Positions 43,951 through 53,121 of a DNA stretch of 64,000 nucleotides are shown piece after piece. Positions within the stretch are counted from its first letter, which is position 1. Every line of letters starts with the position of its first letter. Made by a program: the position numbers and the translations under genes. Below the pieces are notes generated by a model, which had not been told where the DNA came from, did no database searches, and saw only the letters and a program-made list of their open reading frames with translations. Source of the DNA: Chloroflexota bacterium (GTDB taxonomy: Bacteria > Chloroflexota > Dehalococcoidia > Lucifugimonadales > UBA3495); assembly GCA_028874075.1 (NCBI GenBank), contig JAPPLU010000076.1, forward strand, positions 1 to 64,000. Reading direction: 5' to 3'.

Positions 43951-44886
43951 ATGCAACGATACATAATTGTCCGCCTGTTCCAGAGCCTGATTGTCCTGTT
44001 CGCGGTCAGCATCATAATTTTTGGCCTGGCACGCATTTCCGGTGATCCCATGGACGTGCTGCTTCCCGATGACGCCGGGCCGGAGGAATTCAGGCTGATG
44101 GAGCAGCAGTGGGGCCTCGACAAGCCGCTCCACATCCAGTATCTGACCTTTATCGGAAATGCCCTCGTTGGTGACTTTGGACGCTCCGTCCAGCATCCTA
44201 CCCGAGACGCGCTGGACCTGGTAATCAAGAGGTTCCCAGCCACCTTGCTGCTGGCCGGGTTGGCCCTGATCATTTCCATTGTCATCGCTTTTCCCGTGGG
44301 TGTGCTGTCGGCGGTCAAGAAAGACACCATGCCGGACTATATGGCCAAGACCTTTGCCCTCCTGGGACAGTCCGCCCCTTCCTTCTGGGTGGCCATCATG
44401 CTGATGTGGATCTTCGCCGTTCAGCTGGGCTGGCTGCCCACTTCCGGCCGGGGCGACCCCGGCTGGGACATGCTGGTACACCTGATCCTGCCGGCCTTTG
44501 CCATCGGCTGGTACCAGGTGGCGGCCCTGATGCGCCTGGTTCGTTCTTCCATGCTGGAAGTGCTGGACAGCGAGTTTATCAAGCTGGCCCGGGTGAAGGG
44601 TGTCTCCGAAGCCCGGGTTGTGTGGAAGCATGCCCTGCGCAACGCTTCCATCGCCCCCGTCACGCTGCTGGGCCTGCTGGTTGCTCAACTGGTAACCGGT
44701 ACCGTCGTTACCGAGACCGTCTTCTCCTACCCCGGCGTCGGCCTCCTGGCCGTGGACGCCATTCGCAACCGGGACTTCCAGGTCATGCAGACCATCGTCC
44801 TGGTGTTCGCCCTTATCTTCGTTGGCATTAACCTGTTGGTGGATATTGTCTACGCTTACATCGATCCCCGCATTCGTTATGCTTAG
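43951..44886 (+). CDS. ABC transporter permease, DppB type (second set)
   Basis: A 311-residue permease with about six helices. FGLARISGDPMDVLLPDDAGPEE is the N-terminal block, then WGLDKPLHIQYLTF, GDFGRSVQHPT and the coupling loop ARVKGVSEARVVWKHALRNA. It ends YIDPRIRYA. The ribosome site is weak (AGTAAGG). The repeat-rich gap separates it from binding protein copy 3, which it probably serves. Confidence 0.93.
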   Translation: MQRYIIVRLFQSLIVLFAVSIIIFGLARISGDPMDVLLPDDAGPEEFRLMEQQWGLDKPLHIQYLTFIGNALVGDFGRSVQHPTRDALDLVIKRFPATLLLAGLALIISIVIAFPVGVLSAVKKDTMPDYMAKTFALLGQSAPSFWVAIMLMWIFAVQLGWLPTSGRGDPGWDMLVHLILPAFAIGWYQVAALMRLVRSSMLEVLDSEFIKLARVKGVSEARVVWKHALRNASIAPVTLLGLLVAQLVTGTVVTETVFSYPGVGLLAVDAIRNRDFQVMQTIVLVFALIFVGINLLVDIVYAYIDPRIRYA

Positions 44887-44912
44887 CTTCATGGTTCCTG
44901 TAGAGGCCGTTT

Positions 44913-45863
44913 ATGGAAATTAGCAGACTTGGTGGCGTATCCGCTGGCGCCGCTCCGGTAGGTATAGGCAAGTTCATTGCTGAAGCGCGCCGGTATCCCC
45001 TGATTCCCATGTTTATCCTGGTCGTACTGCTGGTCTTTCCCGCGGTAACTGCCCAGTGGTTGGCCCCCCACGATCCCTATGATGTCAATCCCCGGGAACG
45101 CCTGACTCCGCCCGCGTGGAGCGGCCCCCAATATCTGAACGTCGACGGTGTGTCCGTTGAGGTCCGGCCCGCCGGTTCGTGGAAAAACATCCTGGGTACC
45201 GACAAGCTGGGCCGGGACGTTCTCAGCCGCATTATGCACGGGGCACGCTACTCACTCAGCATCTCCCTTCTGGCCATCCTGGCTGGGGGTGTTGTGGGCA
45301 GCGGCCTGGGGGTGCTGGCCGGCTATTTCGGCGGCATGCTGGACCACCTCGTCATGCGTTTGGTGGACATCTTCATTACCATACCAGGGCTGTTATTTGC
45401 CCTGGTGCTTGCGATAGTTCTGGGGCCCAGCTTCAGTACCATCGTGCTTGTGGTGGCGGTAATATTATGGCCCCGCTTCGCCCGTATGTCCCGGGCTGAG
45501 ACACTCAGCATGCGCAGCCGGGATTTCGTCAGCCGGGCCAAGGTCTCGGGGTGCTCCGACGTGCGCATTATGCTGCGCCACATTTTCCCGAACGTCGTCA
45601 ACCCCCTGGTGGTGCTGGTAACCCTGGAGGTGGGCCACGTAATTCTCCTGGAGGCTACCCTCAGCTTCCTGGGCGCGGGCATTCCCCGCCCCATTCCCGC
45701 GTGGGGCCTGATGGTTGCCGATGGGCGCGATCTGATTGTTGGCGGCAATGGCTGGTGGGTTTCCCTGTTCCCCGGCTTGGCCATTCTGCTGGTAGTGTTG
45801 TCCATGAACCTGTCCGGCGACTGGCTGCGGGACAAGCTGGACCCCAAGCTGCGTAACCGGTAG
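44913..45863 (+). CDS. ABC transporter permease, DppC type (second set)
   Basis: A 316-residue permease partner of the gene before it. LAPHDPYDVNPRERL, LGTDKLGRDVLSRIMHGARYS and the loop SRAKVSGCSDVRIMLRHIFPN identify the DppC/OppC type; EATLSFLGAGIPRPIPAWG is the conserved C-terminal block. The ATG at 44913 is 26 bp after the preceding stop. As with the first set, no ATP-binding gene follows. Confidence 0.93.
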   Translation: MEISRLGGVSAGAAPVGIGKFIAEARRYPLIPMFILVVLLVFPAVTAQWLAPHDPYDVNPRERLTPPAWSGPQYLNVDGVSVEVRPAGSWKNILGTDKLGRDVLSRIMHGARYSLSISLLAILAGGVVGSGLGVLAGYFGGMLDHLVMRLVDIFITIPGLLFALVLAIVLGPSFSTIVLVVAVILWPRFARMSRAETLSMRSRDFVSRAKVSGCSDVRIMLRHIFPNVVNPLVVLVTLEVGHVILLEATLSFLGAGIPRPIPAWGLMVADGRDLIVGGNGWWVSLFPGLAILLVVLSMNLSGDWLRDKLDPKLRNR

Positions 45864-46091
45864 TTGCGTTGCCGGTGGATGTAGTCTCAGCTGCCCAGTT
45901 TATAAGCTGGAACAGGTGGACGGACAGCGACTTAATCAGCATCGCGACGACGCCACCCTGGCCCAGGCAGGTGCCGCATCCCGCAACTTTGAGGTAAAGT
46001 GGGCCGGACCGACGGCGTGGTGATCGACGTTTCCCAGTCGGGGTGTGCCACTTCCTGACCGTTTGCTCTTGAAGCCGAGGAGGAACAATCC

Positions 46092-46775
46092 ATGCCATTG
46101 AAAGACCTGGATGTAGAAAAAGAAGCGGTGCTCAAGGCGATTGACGCTATAGAAAAGGCCGGCGTCATGGGCATCGGGCAACATGGGAACTTCAGCGCGC
46201 TGGTTCCCGGCGGAGGCGCCTTCCTGCTTATTGGCGGAGACATGGACAGCGTGCGCAAGGACGATTTTGTCCTGGTAGATCTGGAGGGCAACCTGATTGA
46301 AGGCAATATGACGGCGAGGGAAGCCGAAATTGTCCACCTCCATACCGTCATTTACCGGAACCGTCCCGAGGCCGGAGCGGCCGTCCACGTCCATTCTACG
46401 TAGGGGACCACCTTTGCGGTGGCCAGCCAGGCCATCGAATGCAGCTACGAGGCCATGGCCCGCTTCAACATGACCGACGGTATCCCTCTCGCCAAGTACG
46501 GTCCCAGGGGATCCGACCAGTCCATCGAATACATAGCTGATGCTCTTAACAGCGCTTCCGACATACGTGCGGTGCTGATGGAGCACCACGGCATCCTGGC
46601 CTTCGGGTCAACCCCCGCCGAGGCAGCCCGGTCGGTGATGCTAGTCGAGGCAGCGGCCCAGCTTGCCGCTCAAGCGTCTACCATCGGGGGGGCCAAGCCC
46701 ATTCCCCGGGAGATGCTGACCGCTACCGTGGAACGACGGGACGCGTTTGAAGAGGCGGGTACCCAGCGAGCCTAA
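46092..46775 (+). pseudogene. Class II aldolase/adducin-family gene with an in-frame TAG
   Basis: A 228-codon frame with a single amber codon (46401-46403) and no other defect. The first 103 residues run from MPLKDLDVEKEAV through QHGNFSALVPGG to the metal-ligand motif AAVHVHST. After TAG the same frame goes on GTTFAVASQAIE to MEHHGILAFG, the second family block. Relatives usually have an aromatic or polar residue where the stop falls (HTHSxYAT), so one TAC/TAT-to-TAG change explains it. ATG 46092 has GAGGAGGAA upstream. It may be a fresh pseudogene, a sequencing error or a read-through site. Intact relatives act on fuculose- or ribulose-phosphate-like sugars. Confidence 0.8.
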
Positions 46776-46853
46776 TCGCTGGGCAGGACAATCTCGGGCC
46801 TTTTTCGATGCAGGGAGGGCCCGTTTCCTATATTTGAGGACGGGTGAAGACTG

Positions 46854-47897
46854 ATGCAACTGGGTATGTTCCTGGAGTTCCCACGGCCTGCAGGCGGAAG
46901 CTACCAGGATGCATTCGATACCTCATTCACCCTCGTGGACGAAGCCGAAAAGCTGGGCGTGGAGTCCGTATGGCTGGCGGAATACCACTTTAACCCGGGT
47001 CGTGTACTATCCTCTCCAATCCTCATCGCCACTGCCATCGCCGCTCGGACGGAACAGATTCGCATGGGGCTGGCGGTGCAATGCCTCCCCCTGGGCCACC
47101 CGGTGCGCCTGGCCGAGGAGGCGGCTACACTGGACCAGTTAAGCCACGGCAGGCTTGAGTACGGCGTCGGTCGAGGAACATTCCCCAATGTCCATGAGGG
47201 TTTCAACACTCCTTTCGCCGAGAGCCGCGGCCGGTTTGAAGAGGGCCTGGAAGTAATCAAGAAAGCGTGGACAGAAGATACATTCTCCTTTGAGGGTGAG
47301 TTCTACCAGTTCCGCGATCTGTGCGTGGAACCCAAGCCGTTCCAGCAGCCTCATCCCCCCATCCGGGTAGGAATAACATCGGCGGAATCCTTCCCGATTA
47401 CCGGGCGCATGGGCTACCCCATCCTCATCAACCCCTCGCGGGTTTTCACCTTTGGAGAACTGGCAGAACAGATTGGCGCCTACCGCCAGGCCTGGCACGA
47501 AGCCGGCCACGAAGGCGAGCCGGAAGTGGGGTTGCGCGTTCCAATATACGTGGCCGAAACCGAGGAGAAGGCCCATTCCGACCCAAGGGAGGGGGCCATG
47601 TTCATGTACCAGCGCCTGGGCAATCGGGTGCTCAGCTATGCCGAGTACGGCGGTACTACCGGCGACTGGCAGGCGGAAGGCGACCGGATTATGGGAATGG
47701 ACTACGACGACTGGCTGCGCGACAAGGTGGCCTATGGCACTCCTGACAGTGTGGCCCGGCGCATCCGCCAGCTAAGGGACGATCTCGGCCTGACCCAGTT
47801 CATCTACGAAATAGACCTGGGCAACCACCTGCCCCTGGAAATGCAGCTAAACTCCCTGCGGCTGTTCAACGAAGAAGTTGTGCCGCAAATCGCCTGA
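46854..47897 (+). CDS. LLM-class flavin-dependent oxidoreductase
   Basis: A 347-residue luciferase-like monooxygenase-fold protein. MQLGMFLEFPRP, ESVWLAEYHFNPGRVLSSP, RIRMGLAVQCLPLGHP (as QIRMGLAVQ), EEAATLDQLSHGRLEYGVGRG and the PHPPIRVGITSAESF region are typical of the bacterial-luciferase group that uses FMN. It follows the aldolase-like gene by 78 bp and ends at a strong terminator. The substrate is unknown; oxidation of a carbonyl or sulfur compound is possible. Confidence 0.88.
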   Translation: MQLGMFLEFPRPAGGSYQDAFDTSFTLVDEAEKLGVESVWLAEYHFNPGRVLSSPILIATAIAARTEQIRMGLAVQCLPLGHPVRLAEEAATLDQLSHGRLEYGVGRGTFPNVHEGFNTPFAESRGRFEEGLEVIKKAWTEDTFSFEGEFYQFRDLCVEPKPFQQPHPPIRVGITSAESFPITGRMGYPILINPSRVFTFGELAEQIGAYRQAWHEAGHEGEPEVGLRVPIYVAETEEKAHSDPREGAMFMYQRLGNRVLSYAEYGGTTGDWQAEGDRIMGMDYDDWLRDKVAYGTPDSVARRIRQLRDDLGLTQFIYEIDLGNHLPLEMQLNSLRLFNEEVVPQIA

Positions 47898-47931
47898 GCT
47901 GCGGAAGCCGGGTTAAGAACGATAATGGTGC

Positions 47932-47956
47932 GGGGCGGGTCACGACGACCCGCCCC
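47932..47956. terminator. GGGCGGGT-type bidirectional terminator
   Basis: GGGGCGGGTC pairs perfectly with GACCCGCCCC around a 5-nt loop, between the convergent LLM and RidA genes. Confidence 0.75.
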
Positions 47957-47962
47957 TTCACT

Positions 47963-48352
47963 CTAGTCCCCTATAACCGCGATGGCCTGGATTTCCACCA
48001 TCATTTCCGCCCGCGCCAGCGAATCAATGCCGATCAGGGCGCTGCAGGGGTAGCCCCGGGTGAAATACTCCTTGCGAAGCTGGGTGAAGTGGGTCCCGTA
48101 CTGCATGTCTTTGATGAAGACCGTCATGGTGACAATGTCTTCCAGTTCTCCGCCAGCCCTGGCCAGGTTGGCCCGGATGCGTTCAAAGGTGGCTCGTACC
48201 TGCCCCTCAAAGTCGCCGCCCAGGGACTTTCCATCGGCGTCAGTGGTGGCGCCCACACCGGCGAGGTAAACTGTGGTCCCGCCCGTAACCTTGATGGCCG
48301 GCGAATAGGCCCGGTCTTCTTCCGCTGTTCCCTTGAAGTATTCTCTTGGCAT
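47963..48352 (-). CDS. RidA-family protein
   Basis: A 129-residue YjgF/YER057c/UK114-fold protein, normally a trimer that deaminates reactive enamines. GTTVYLAGVGATTDADGKSLG, GQVRATFERIRANLARAGGELEDIV and MVEIQAIAVIG are the family blocks. The arginine required for imine deaminase activity in E. coli RidA (Arg105, ARSCVEV) is replaced here: the matching stretch reads CSALIGI. It may therefore be one of the Rid subfamilies with another role. It lies 31 bp after the CMD-domain gene. Confidence 0.87.
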   Translation of the reverse strand: MPREYFKGTAEEDRAYSPAIKVTGGTTVYLAGVGATTDADGKSLGGDFEGQVRATFERIRANLARAGGELEDIVTMTVFIKDMQYGTHFTQLRKEYFTRGYPCSALIGIDSLARAEMMVEIQAIAVIGD

Positions 48353-48383
48353 TAGCGCCCCCCATTATGCTTGAATGGTCCAG

Positions 48384-49172
48384 TCAGGACTGTTCCTTGG
48401 CGAAGGTCTCCCGTGCAATAACCCTGGCGTGCCGGGCGATGGACTCTCCGGTGTAAAAGGTCAGGTGGAAGAAAATTTCGTTTATCTGTTCTTCGGTCAT
48501 GCCGATTCGTCGCGCGCCCCGGATGTGGTCCCGTAAAGACCGGTTTGTACCTACCAGGGGGAGTACGGACAGGGTGCAGACCATGCGGCTGATGGTGTCC
48601 AGCCCCGGTCGAGTCCATACCGAGCCCCACAGATACTCCAGCACGTATTGGTCCCACTCCTGGTCTACTGCGGCCGCGCTGCCGGGGCCCAAGTCGCCGA
48701 GCACCTCCGCCCGCTTGGCCCTTCCCCTTTCCAGCAGCGATTCCGGCTTTTCTTCGATGTCGAATACCCGTATGGGTTCGACGGTCAGGCCCCTTTCCTC
48801 GAACACCGAGTTGGCGATTCCCAGGGCAGTGTTGGCGATCGGGGCGCCCACGTAATAGAAAATCTGGATGATCATCTCCACTATTTCCGTGGGAGTAAGT
48901 CCTACGTCCAGCCCGCTCTCCACGTGCCCCCTGAGGTTGTCGTCGCGGCGCAATGCGGAAATGACGGAGATGGTGGACATGCTTCGCTGCTCCAGGGTTA
49001 GTCCAGGCCGGTTCCAGATGACGCCGAAACAGGCCTCGCCAATCATCCGCCAGAGGTCCGGGGCCACCCTGTTGATCATTTCGCTGGGGACCGGAACACC
49101 CTGGGCATCGGCGCGTCCCAGGCGCTGCAACACAGGATAACCGGACAGGAACCTATCTTGCAGTGAAGGCAT
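48384..49172 (-). CDS. Tandem carboxymuconolactone-decarboxylase-domain protein
   Basis: A 262-residue protein with two AhpD-like CMD domains (about 30-125 and 165-255). Both repeats show the same run: RPGLTLEQRSMSTISVISAL and RPGLDTISRMVCTLSVLPLV, then GLTPTEIVEMIIQIFYYVG and GMTEEQINEIFFHLTFYTG. No CxxC redox pair is present, so a peroxidase role like AhpD is unlikely and a 4-carboxymuconolactone-decarboxylase-like or isomerase role is more likely. It heads a two-gene unit with the RidA protein. Confidence 0.87.
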   Translation of the reverse strand: MPSLQDRFLSGYPVLQRLGRADAQGVPVPSEMINRVAPDLWRMIGEACFGVIWNRPGLTLEQRSMSTISVISALRRDDNLRGHVESGLDVGLTPTEIVEMIIQIFYYVGAPIANTALGIANSVFEERGLTVEPIRVFDIEEKPESLLERGRAKRAEVLGDLGPGSAAAVDQEWDQYVLEYLWGSVWTRPGLDTISRMVCTLSVLPLVGTNRSLRDHIRGARRIGMTEEQINEIFFHLTFYTGESIARHARVIARETFAKEQS

Positions 49173-49402
49173 TATTCCTCCTCAAGGGTGCTTATGTGCG
49201 AAATTCCCAGTGGTTGGCCCAGTCTAGAATTGGCGTTGAAGGACTGTCAATTCTTGGAGGCGGTACCAATATTTACTGTATTTCTCTGAAAGAGCGGGAC
49301 TCACTTGCCGGTAAGTCGGTAGAATATTGTCCGGTGGAATAGCGTTCAAGAGGCCACTTTTCTTTCCATTTGCGCCAGTGTTAGCGCAGGTTGATTTGGT
49401 AG

Positions 49403-49431
49403 CTGACACCCTTTGGGCGGAGTGCTATAAT
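49403..49431 (+). promoter_or_regulatory. Promoter of the molybdenum hydroxylase operon
   Basis: CTGACA, a 17-bp spacer, and TATAAT with an extended-10 TGC before it. The ribosome site AAGGAGGTG follows at 49441, so the leader is very short. Confidence 0.7.
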
Positions 49432-49454
49432 GCCACCCGAAAGGAGGTGGGCAG

Positions 49455-50333
49455 TTGGAAGCAATTGAATATACCACACCGAAAACTATAGCTGAGGCAG
49501 TCCAGGCAATGGCGTCCGCGGGAGACCGCGCCCGCGCGTTGGCCGGCGGCACCGATTTGCTGGTACAACTTCGCGGCGGTCGCCGCAGCGCAGACCTGGT
49601 GGTTGATGTCAAGGACATCCCTGAACTTAACGAAGTTTCTTACAATCCCCAGAGCGGCCTGACCATTGGCGCCGCGGCCCCTTGCTACCAGATCTACGCC
49701 AATGCGGACGTGGCGGCGAACTATCCCGGTCTGGTGGACTCCGCTTCGCTTATCGGCAGCATCCAGATTCAGGGGCGAGCCAGCCTGGGTGGAAACCTCT
49801 GCAATTCGGCTCCCAGCGCCGACGCCATTCCCCCGATGATTGCCATGGGCGGCGTAGCAAACATTGCTGGCCCCAACGGCACCCGCCAGGTTGCTGTTGA
49901 GGATTTCTGCACCGGCCCGGGCCGAAACGTGCTGGAGTCCGGCGAACTCCTGGTCTCCATCAACATCCCGGCGCCTGCGCCCAACTCTGGCGCCAACTAC
50001 TTGCGGTTTATCCCCCGTAACGAAATGGACATCGCCGTGGCCGGTGTAGGCAGCGCGGTGGTGCTGGACAGTTCGGGCCAGAACTTTGTATCCGCCCGCA
50101 TTGCCCTCGCTTCCGTAGCCCCCACACCCGTGTTTGCCAGGGAAGCAGGCGACAGCCTGGCGGGCAAGGCCGTATCCGATGAATCCATCGAGGAAGCGGC
50201 CCGGCTGGCCATGGAAGCCGCTGTGCCCATTACCGATATGCGTGGCACCGTCCGCCAGCGCATTCACCTGGTCGGCGTACTGACCCGCCGGACCTTGAAT
50301 AACGCCATCAGGCGAGCTAGGGGAGAGGAGTAA
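49455..50333 (+). CDS. Molybdenum hydroxylase FAD-binding subunit
   Basis: A 292-residue CoxM/CutM-type subunit of a xanthine-dehydrogenase-family enzyme, carrying electrons from the 2Fe-2S subunit to the acceptor through FAD. ALAGGTDLLVQLRGG (about 29-43), LTIGAAAPCYQI, IQGRASLGGNLCNSAPSAD and the C-terminal MRGTVRQRIHLVGVLTRR are diagnostic. The start is TTG 49455 with AAGGAGGTG six bases upstream. It is the first of three tightly spaced genes. Confidence 0.92.
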   Translation: MEAIEYTTPKTIAEAVQAMASAGDRARALAGGTDLLVQLRGGRRSADLVVDVKDIPELNEVSYNPQSGLTIGAAAPCYQIYANADVAANYPGLVDSASLIGSIQIQGRASLGGNLCNSAPSADAIPPMIAMGGVANIAGPNGTRQVAVEDFCTGPGRNVLESGELLVSINIPAPAPNSGANYLRFIPRNEMDIAVAGVGSAVVLDSSGQNFVSARIALASVAPTPVFAREAGDSLAGKAVSDESIEEAARLAMEAAVPITDMRGTVRQRIHLVGVLTRRTLNNAIRRARGEE

Positions 50334-50335
50334 AC

Positions 50336-50812
50336 ATGCCTGGACTTGTACATGTCAGTACCACAATTAACGGCAATCCCACCGACTTTCTCTGCGAACC
50401 CCGCCAGAGCCTGCTTGAGGTGCTGCGGGACGTGCTGGGCATGACCGGTACCAAGGAGGGCTGCAACGACGGCAACTGTGGCGCCTGTACCGTGGTGCTG
50501 GACGGCCGCATAGTTACCTCCTGCCTGGTTTTGGGTGTTGAAGCCCAGGGCAAGGAAGTCAGCACCATTGAGGGCGTGGCCTCCCCCGAAGGGTTGCATC
50601 CTGTACAACTGGCCTTCCTGGAGAATGCTGCCCTGCAGTGCGGCATCTGCACCCCCGGTTTCATCGTTGCTTCCAAGGCCCTGCTGGACCGGGAACCCGA
50701 CGCCGACGAGGGACGCATCCGCCATTGGCTCGCCGGCAACCTGTGCCGGTGCACCGGATATGACAAGATAGTTCGGGCCGTGCTGGACGCTGAAGATAAG
50801 ATGAAGGCTTAA
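50336..50812 (+). CDS. Molybdenum hydroxylase 2Fe-2S subunit
   Basis: A 158-residue CoxS-type iron-sulfur subunit. The plant-type cluster uses Cys43, Cys48, Cys51 and Cys63 (GCNDGNCGAC...SC), and the second uses Cys102, Cys105, Cys137 and Cys139 (QCGICTPG and CRCTGY). It shuttles electrons between molybdopterin and FAD. It starts 3 bp after the FAD subunit and ends 14 bp before the large subunit. Confidence 0.94.
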   Translation: MPGLVHVSTTINGNPTDFLCEPRQSLLEVLRDVLGMTGTKEGCNDGNCGACTVVLDGRIVTSCLVLGVEAQGKEVSTIEGVASPEGLHPVQLAFLENAALQCGICTPGFIVASKALLDREPDADEGRIRHWLAGNLCRCTGYDKIVRAVLDAEDKMKA

Positions 50813-50825
50813 GGGAGGTACTCCT

Positions 50826-53090
50826 TTGACCTCCAACATAGTACTGTCTGAGGTTGAATACAACGTCGTCGGGAAGCGCCACGTGCGTCCCGACGGCGTT
50901 GACAAGGTTACCGGCCGCGCCCAATACGGGGCCGACGTCCAACTGGCCGGATTGCTCCAGGCCAAGGTTCTGCGCAGCCCCCACGCCCACGCGCGAATTA
51001 AGTCCCTGGACACTTCAGCCGCGGAGAGGCACCCCGGTGTTTATGCCGTGGTGACGGCCGCCGACCTGCCCTTTGCTTCTTTGACGCGGGAGGAACTGGG
51101 CGGCGACTACCAGCGACTCAAGTTCGCCAGCAACCACGTCCTGGCAACGGACAAGACGCTCTTCAAGGGCCACCCCGTAGCAGCCGTGGCCGCGGATAGC
51201 CTGCATGTTGCCGAAGAGGCGCTGAACCTTATAAAGGTTGAGTACGAGGTCCTGCCGCCAGCCATGACCGTTAAGCAGGCGATGAAACCCAACGCGTCCC
51301 TGCTTCATGACGACCTGTTCACTTCCGAACTGGGCGAAATGTCCGACAAGCCCAGCAACGTCGCGTCGCACATGGCCTTTGAGGCCGGCGACGTGGAACA
51401 GGGGTTTCAGCAGGCTGACGTGGTCCTGGAACGTGAGTACGAGACCGCGTCGGTGCACCAGGGTTACATCGAACCCCATAACTCAACTGCTTTCTGGAAT
51501 GCCGACGGCCAGCTGAACATCTGGTGCAGCACGCAGGGGCCCTTTGTCGTGCGAACCAACGTGGCCGACATTCTCCGCCACCCCGTTTCCAAGGTTAAGG
51601 TGACGCCCATGGAAATCGGCGGTGGCTTCGGTGGTAAAATCACCGCTTACCTGGAACCCATCGCTGCCTTGCTGTCCAGGAAATCCGGCAGGCCGGTCAA
51701 GCTGTTGATGACCCGCACTGAGGTGTTTGAGGCTTCCGGCCCCGCTCCCGGTACGTGGATGAAGGTGAAGCTTGGGGCCAGCAGGGATGGGCGAATTACC
51801 GCGGCGGACATTTTCCTGGCCTTTGAGGCTGGAGCCTATCCCGGTTCTCCGGTGATGCAGGGCGCCGCCTGCGCGCTTGCCTGCTACGACGTGCCCAATG
51901 CCCGAATCAATGGCTACGACGTGGTGGTCAACAAGCCAAAGACGGCGGCCTACCGCGCCCCGGGGTCTCCCCAGGCTGCTTTCGCCGTGGAGTCGGTTAT
52001 CGATGAAATCTGCGAGCAACTGAACGTGGACCCCCTGGAATTCCGCCTGCGGAACGCCTCCCGCGAAGGCGTGAGGCGGGTTGAGGGGCCGGTGTTTCGG
52101 CGCATTGGGCTGGTGGAGTGCCTTGAGGCCGCCCGCAACCACGACCATTACTCCGCTCCATTGGAGGGGCCGTATCGGGGCCGTGGCGTGGCCGCCGGTT
52201 TCTGGTTCAATCGTGGATTCCAGTCCGCCGTCAATATCAGCGTCAATCCCGATGGCACAGTTAACTTGATTGAAGGATCGGTGGATATCGGCGGCAGCCG
52301 GGCGTCCATCGCCCAGCAGGCGGCCGAAACCCTGGGCATCGCTTACGAGGACGTAAAGCCCACAGTGGTTGATACCGACTCCATTGGGTACACCATGGTG
52401 ACGGGCGGTAGCCGCACCACCTTTGCCACAGGCTGGGCGGCCATTGAGGCTGCGGAAGACGTCAAGACCCAGATGGTGGAACGGGCCGCTCAAATATGGG
52501 ATGCTTCCGTTGATGACGTGGAATACGTGGACGGCGTCCTGTCCCACAAGTCAGACCCGGAACTGCGGATGACCTTCCGCGAGTTGGCCCGCCAATTGCT
52601 GGGAACCGGCGGCGGGATCACCGGCGCCTCCAACGTCGACCCCGCTGGCGAAGGCAACGGCTTCGGCGTCCACGTGGTGGACGTGGAAGTTGACCCGGAC
52701 ACCGGCAAAGTTACCATCCTCAGATACACCGCGGTCCAGGATGCCGGTAAGGCCATCCACCCCAGTTACGTGGAAGGCCAGATGCAGGGGGGTGTTGTCC
52801 AGGGTATCGGCTGGGCCCTGAACGAGGAGTACTTTTTCAGCGACCAGGGCCAGATGATGAATTCCAGCTTCCTAGACTACCGCATGCCCACTGCCCTAGA
52901 CCTGCCCATGATCGATACGGTAATCGTCGAGGTGGCCAATCCGGGCCACCCTTACGGAGTCCGGGGTGTCGGGGAAGTTCCCATAGTGCCACCTTTGCCA
53001 GCCATCGCCAGCGCCATTTCTCACGCCATTGGCGCCCGAATTAACCGGCTGCCGGCGAACCCTGGCGCGGTATTGGAGGCCATGTCGTAG
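50826..53090 (+). CDS. Molybdenum hydroxylase large (molybdopterin-binding) subunit
   Basis: A 754-residue catalytic subunit of a xanthine-dehydrogenase-family hydroxylase. It has GGGFGGK (about 265) and AYRAPGSP (Tyr about 376) in the Mo-site loops, and ends with GVGEVP, whose glutamate (about 717) is the catalytic base. The motif AYRAPG is not the AYxCSFR loop of aerobic CO dehydrogenase, so it more likely hydroxylates an N-heterocycle, aldehyde or acyl-CoA-linked aromatic. TTG 50826 has GGGAGG upstream. A MoaD/ThiS-like gene follows two genes later. Confidence 0.93.
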   Translation: MTSNIVLSEVEYNVVGKRHVRPDGVDKVTGRAQYGADVQLAGLLQAKVLRSPHAHARIKSLDTSAAERHPGVYAVVTAADLPFASLTREELGGDYQRLKFASNHVLATDKTLFKGHPVAAVAADSLHVAEEALNLIKVEYEVLPPAMTVKQAMKPNASLLHDDLFTSELGEMSDKPSNVASHMAFEAGDVEQGFQQADVVLEREYETASVHQGYIEPHNSTAFWNADGQLNIWCSTQGPFVVRTNVADILRHPVSKVKVTPMEIGGGFGGKITAYLEPIAALLSRKSGRPVKLLMTRTEVFEASGPAPGTWMKVKLGASRDGRITAADIFLAFEAGAYPGSPVMQGAACALACYDVPNARINGYDVVVNKPKTAAYRAPGSPQAAFAVESVIDEICEQLNVDPLEFRLRNASREGVRRVEGPVFRRIGLVECLEAARNHDHYSAPLEGPYRGRGVAAGFWFNRGFQSAVNISVNPDGTVNLIEGSVDIGGSRASIAQQAAETLGIAYEDVKPTVVDTDSIGYTMVTGGSRTTFATGWAAIEAAEDVKTQMVERAAQIWDASVDDVEYVDGVLSHKSDPELRMTFRELARQLLGTGGGITGASNVDPAGEGNGFGVHVVDVEVDPDTGKVTILRYTAVQDAGKAIHPSYVEGQMQGGVVQGIGWALNEEYFFSDQGQMMNSSFLDYRMPTALDLPMIDTVIVEVANPGHPYGVRGVGEVPIVPPLPAIASAISHAIGARINRLPANPGAVLEAMS

Positions 53091-53121
53091 CTTAAGCCTC
53101 CGCTAATCCAGGTAATTTTCC

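Noticed and set aside
49455..53090. Aerobic CO dehydrogenase (coxMSL)
   Set aside because: The large subunit lacks the AYxCSFR loop that marks CO dehydrogenase.
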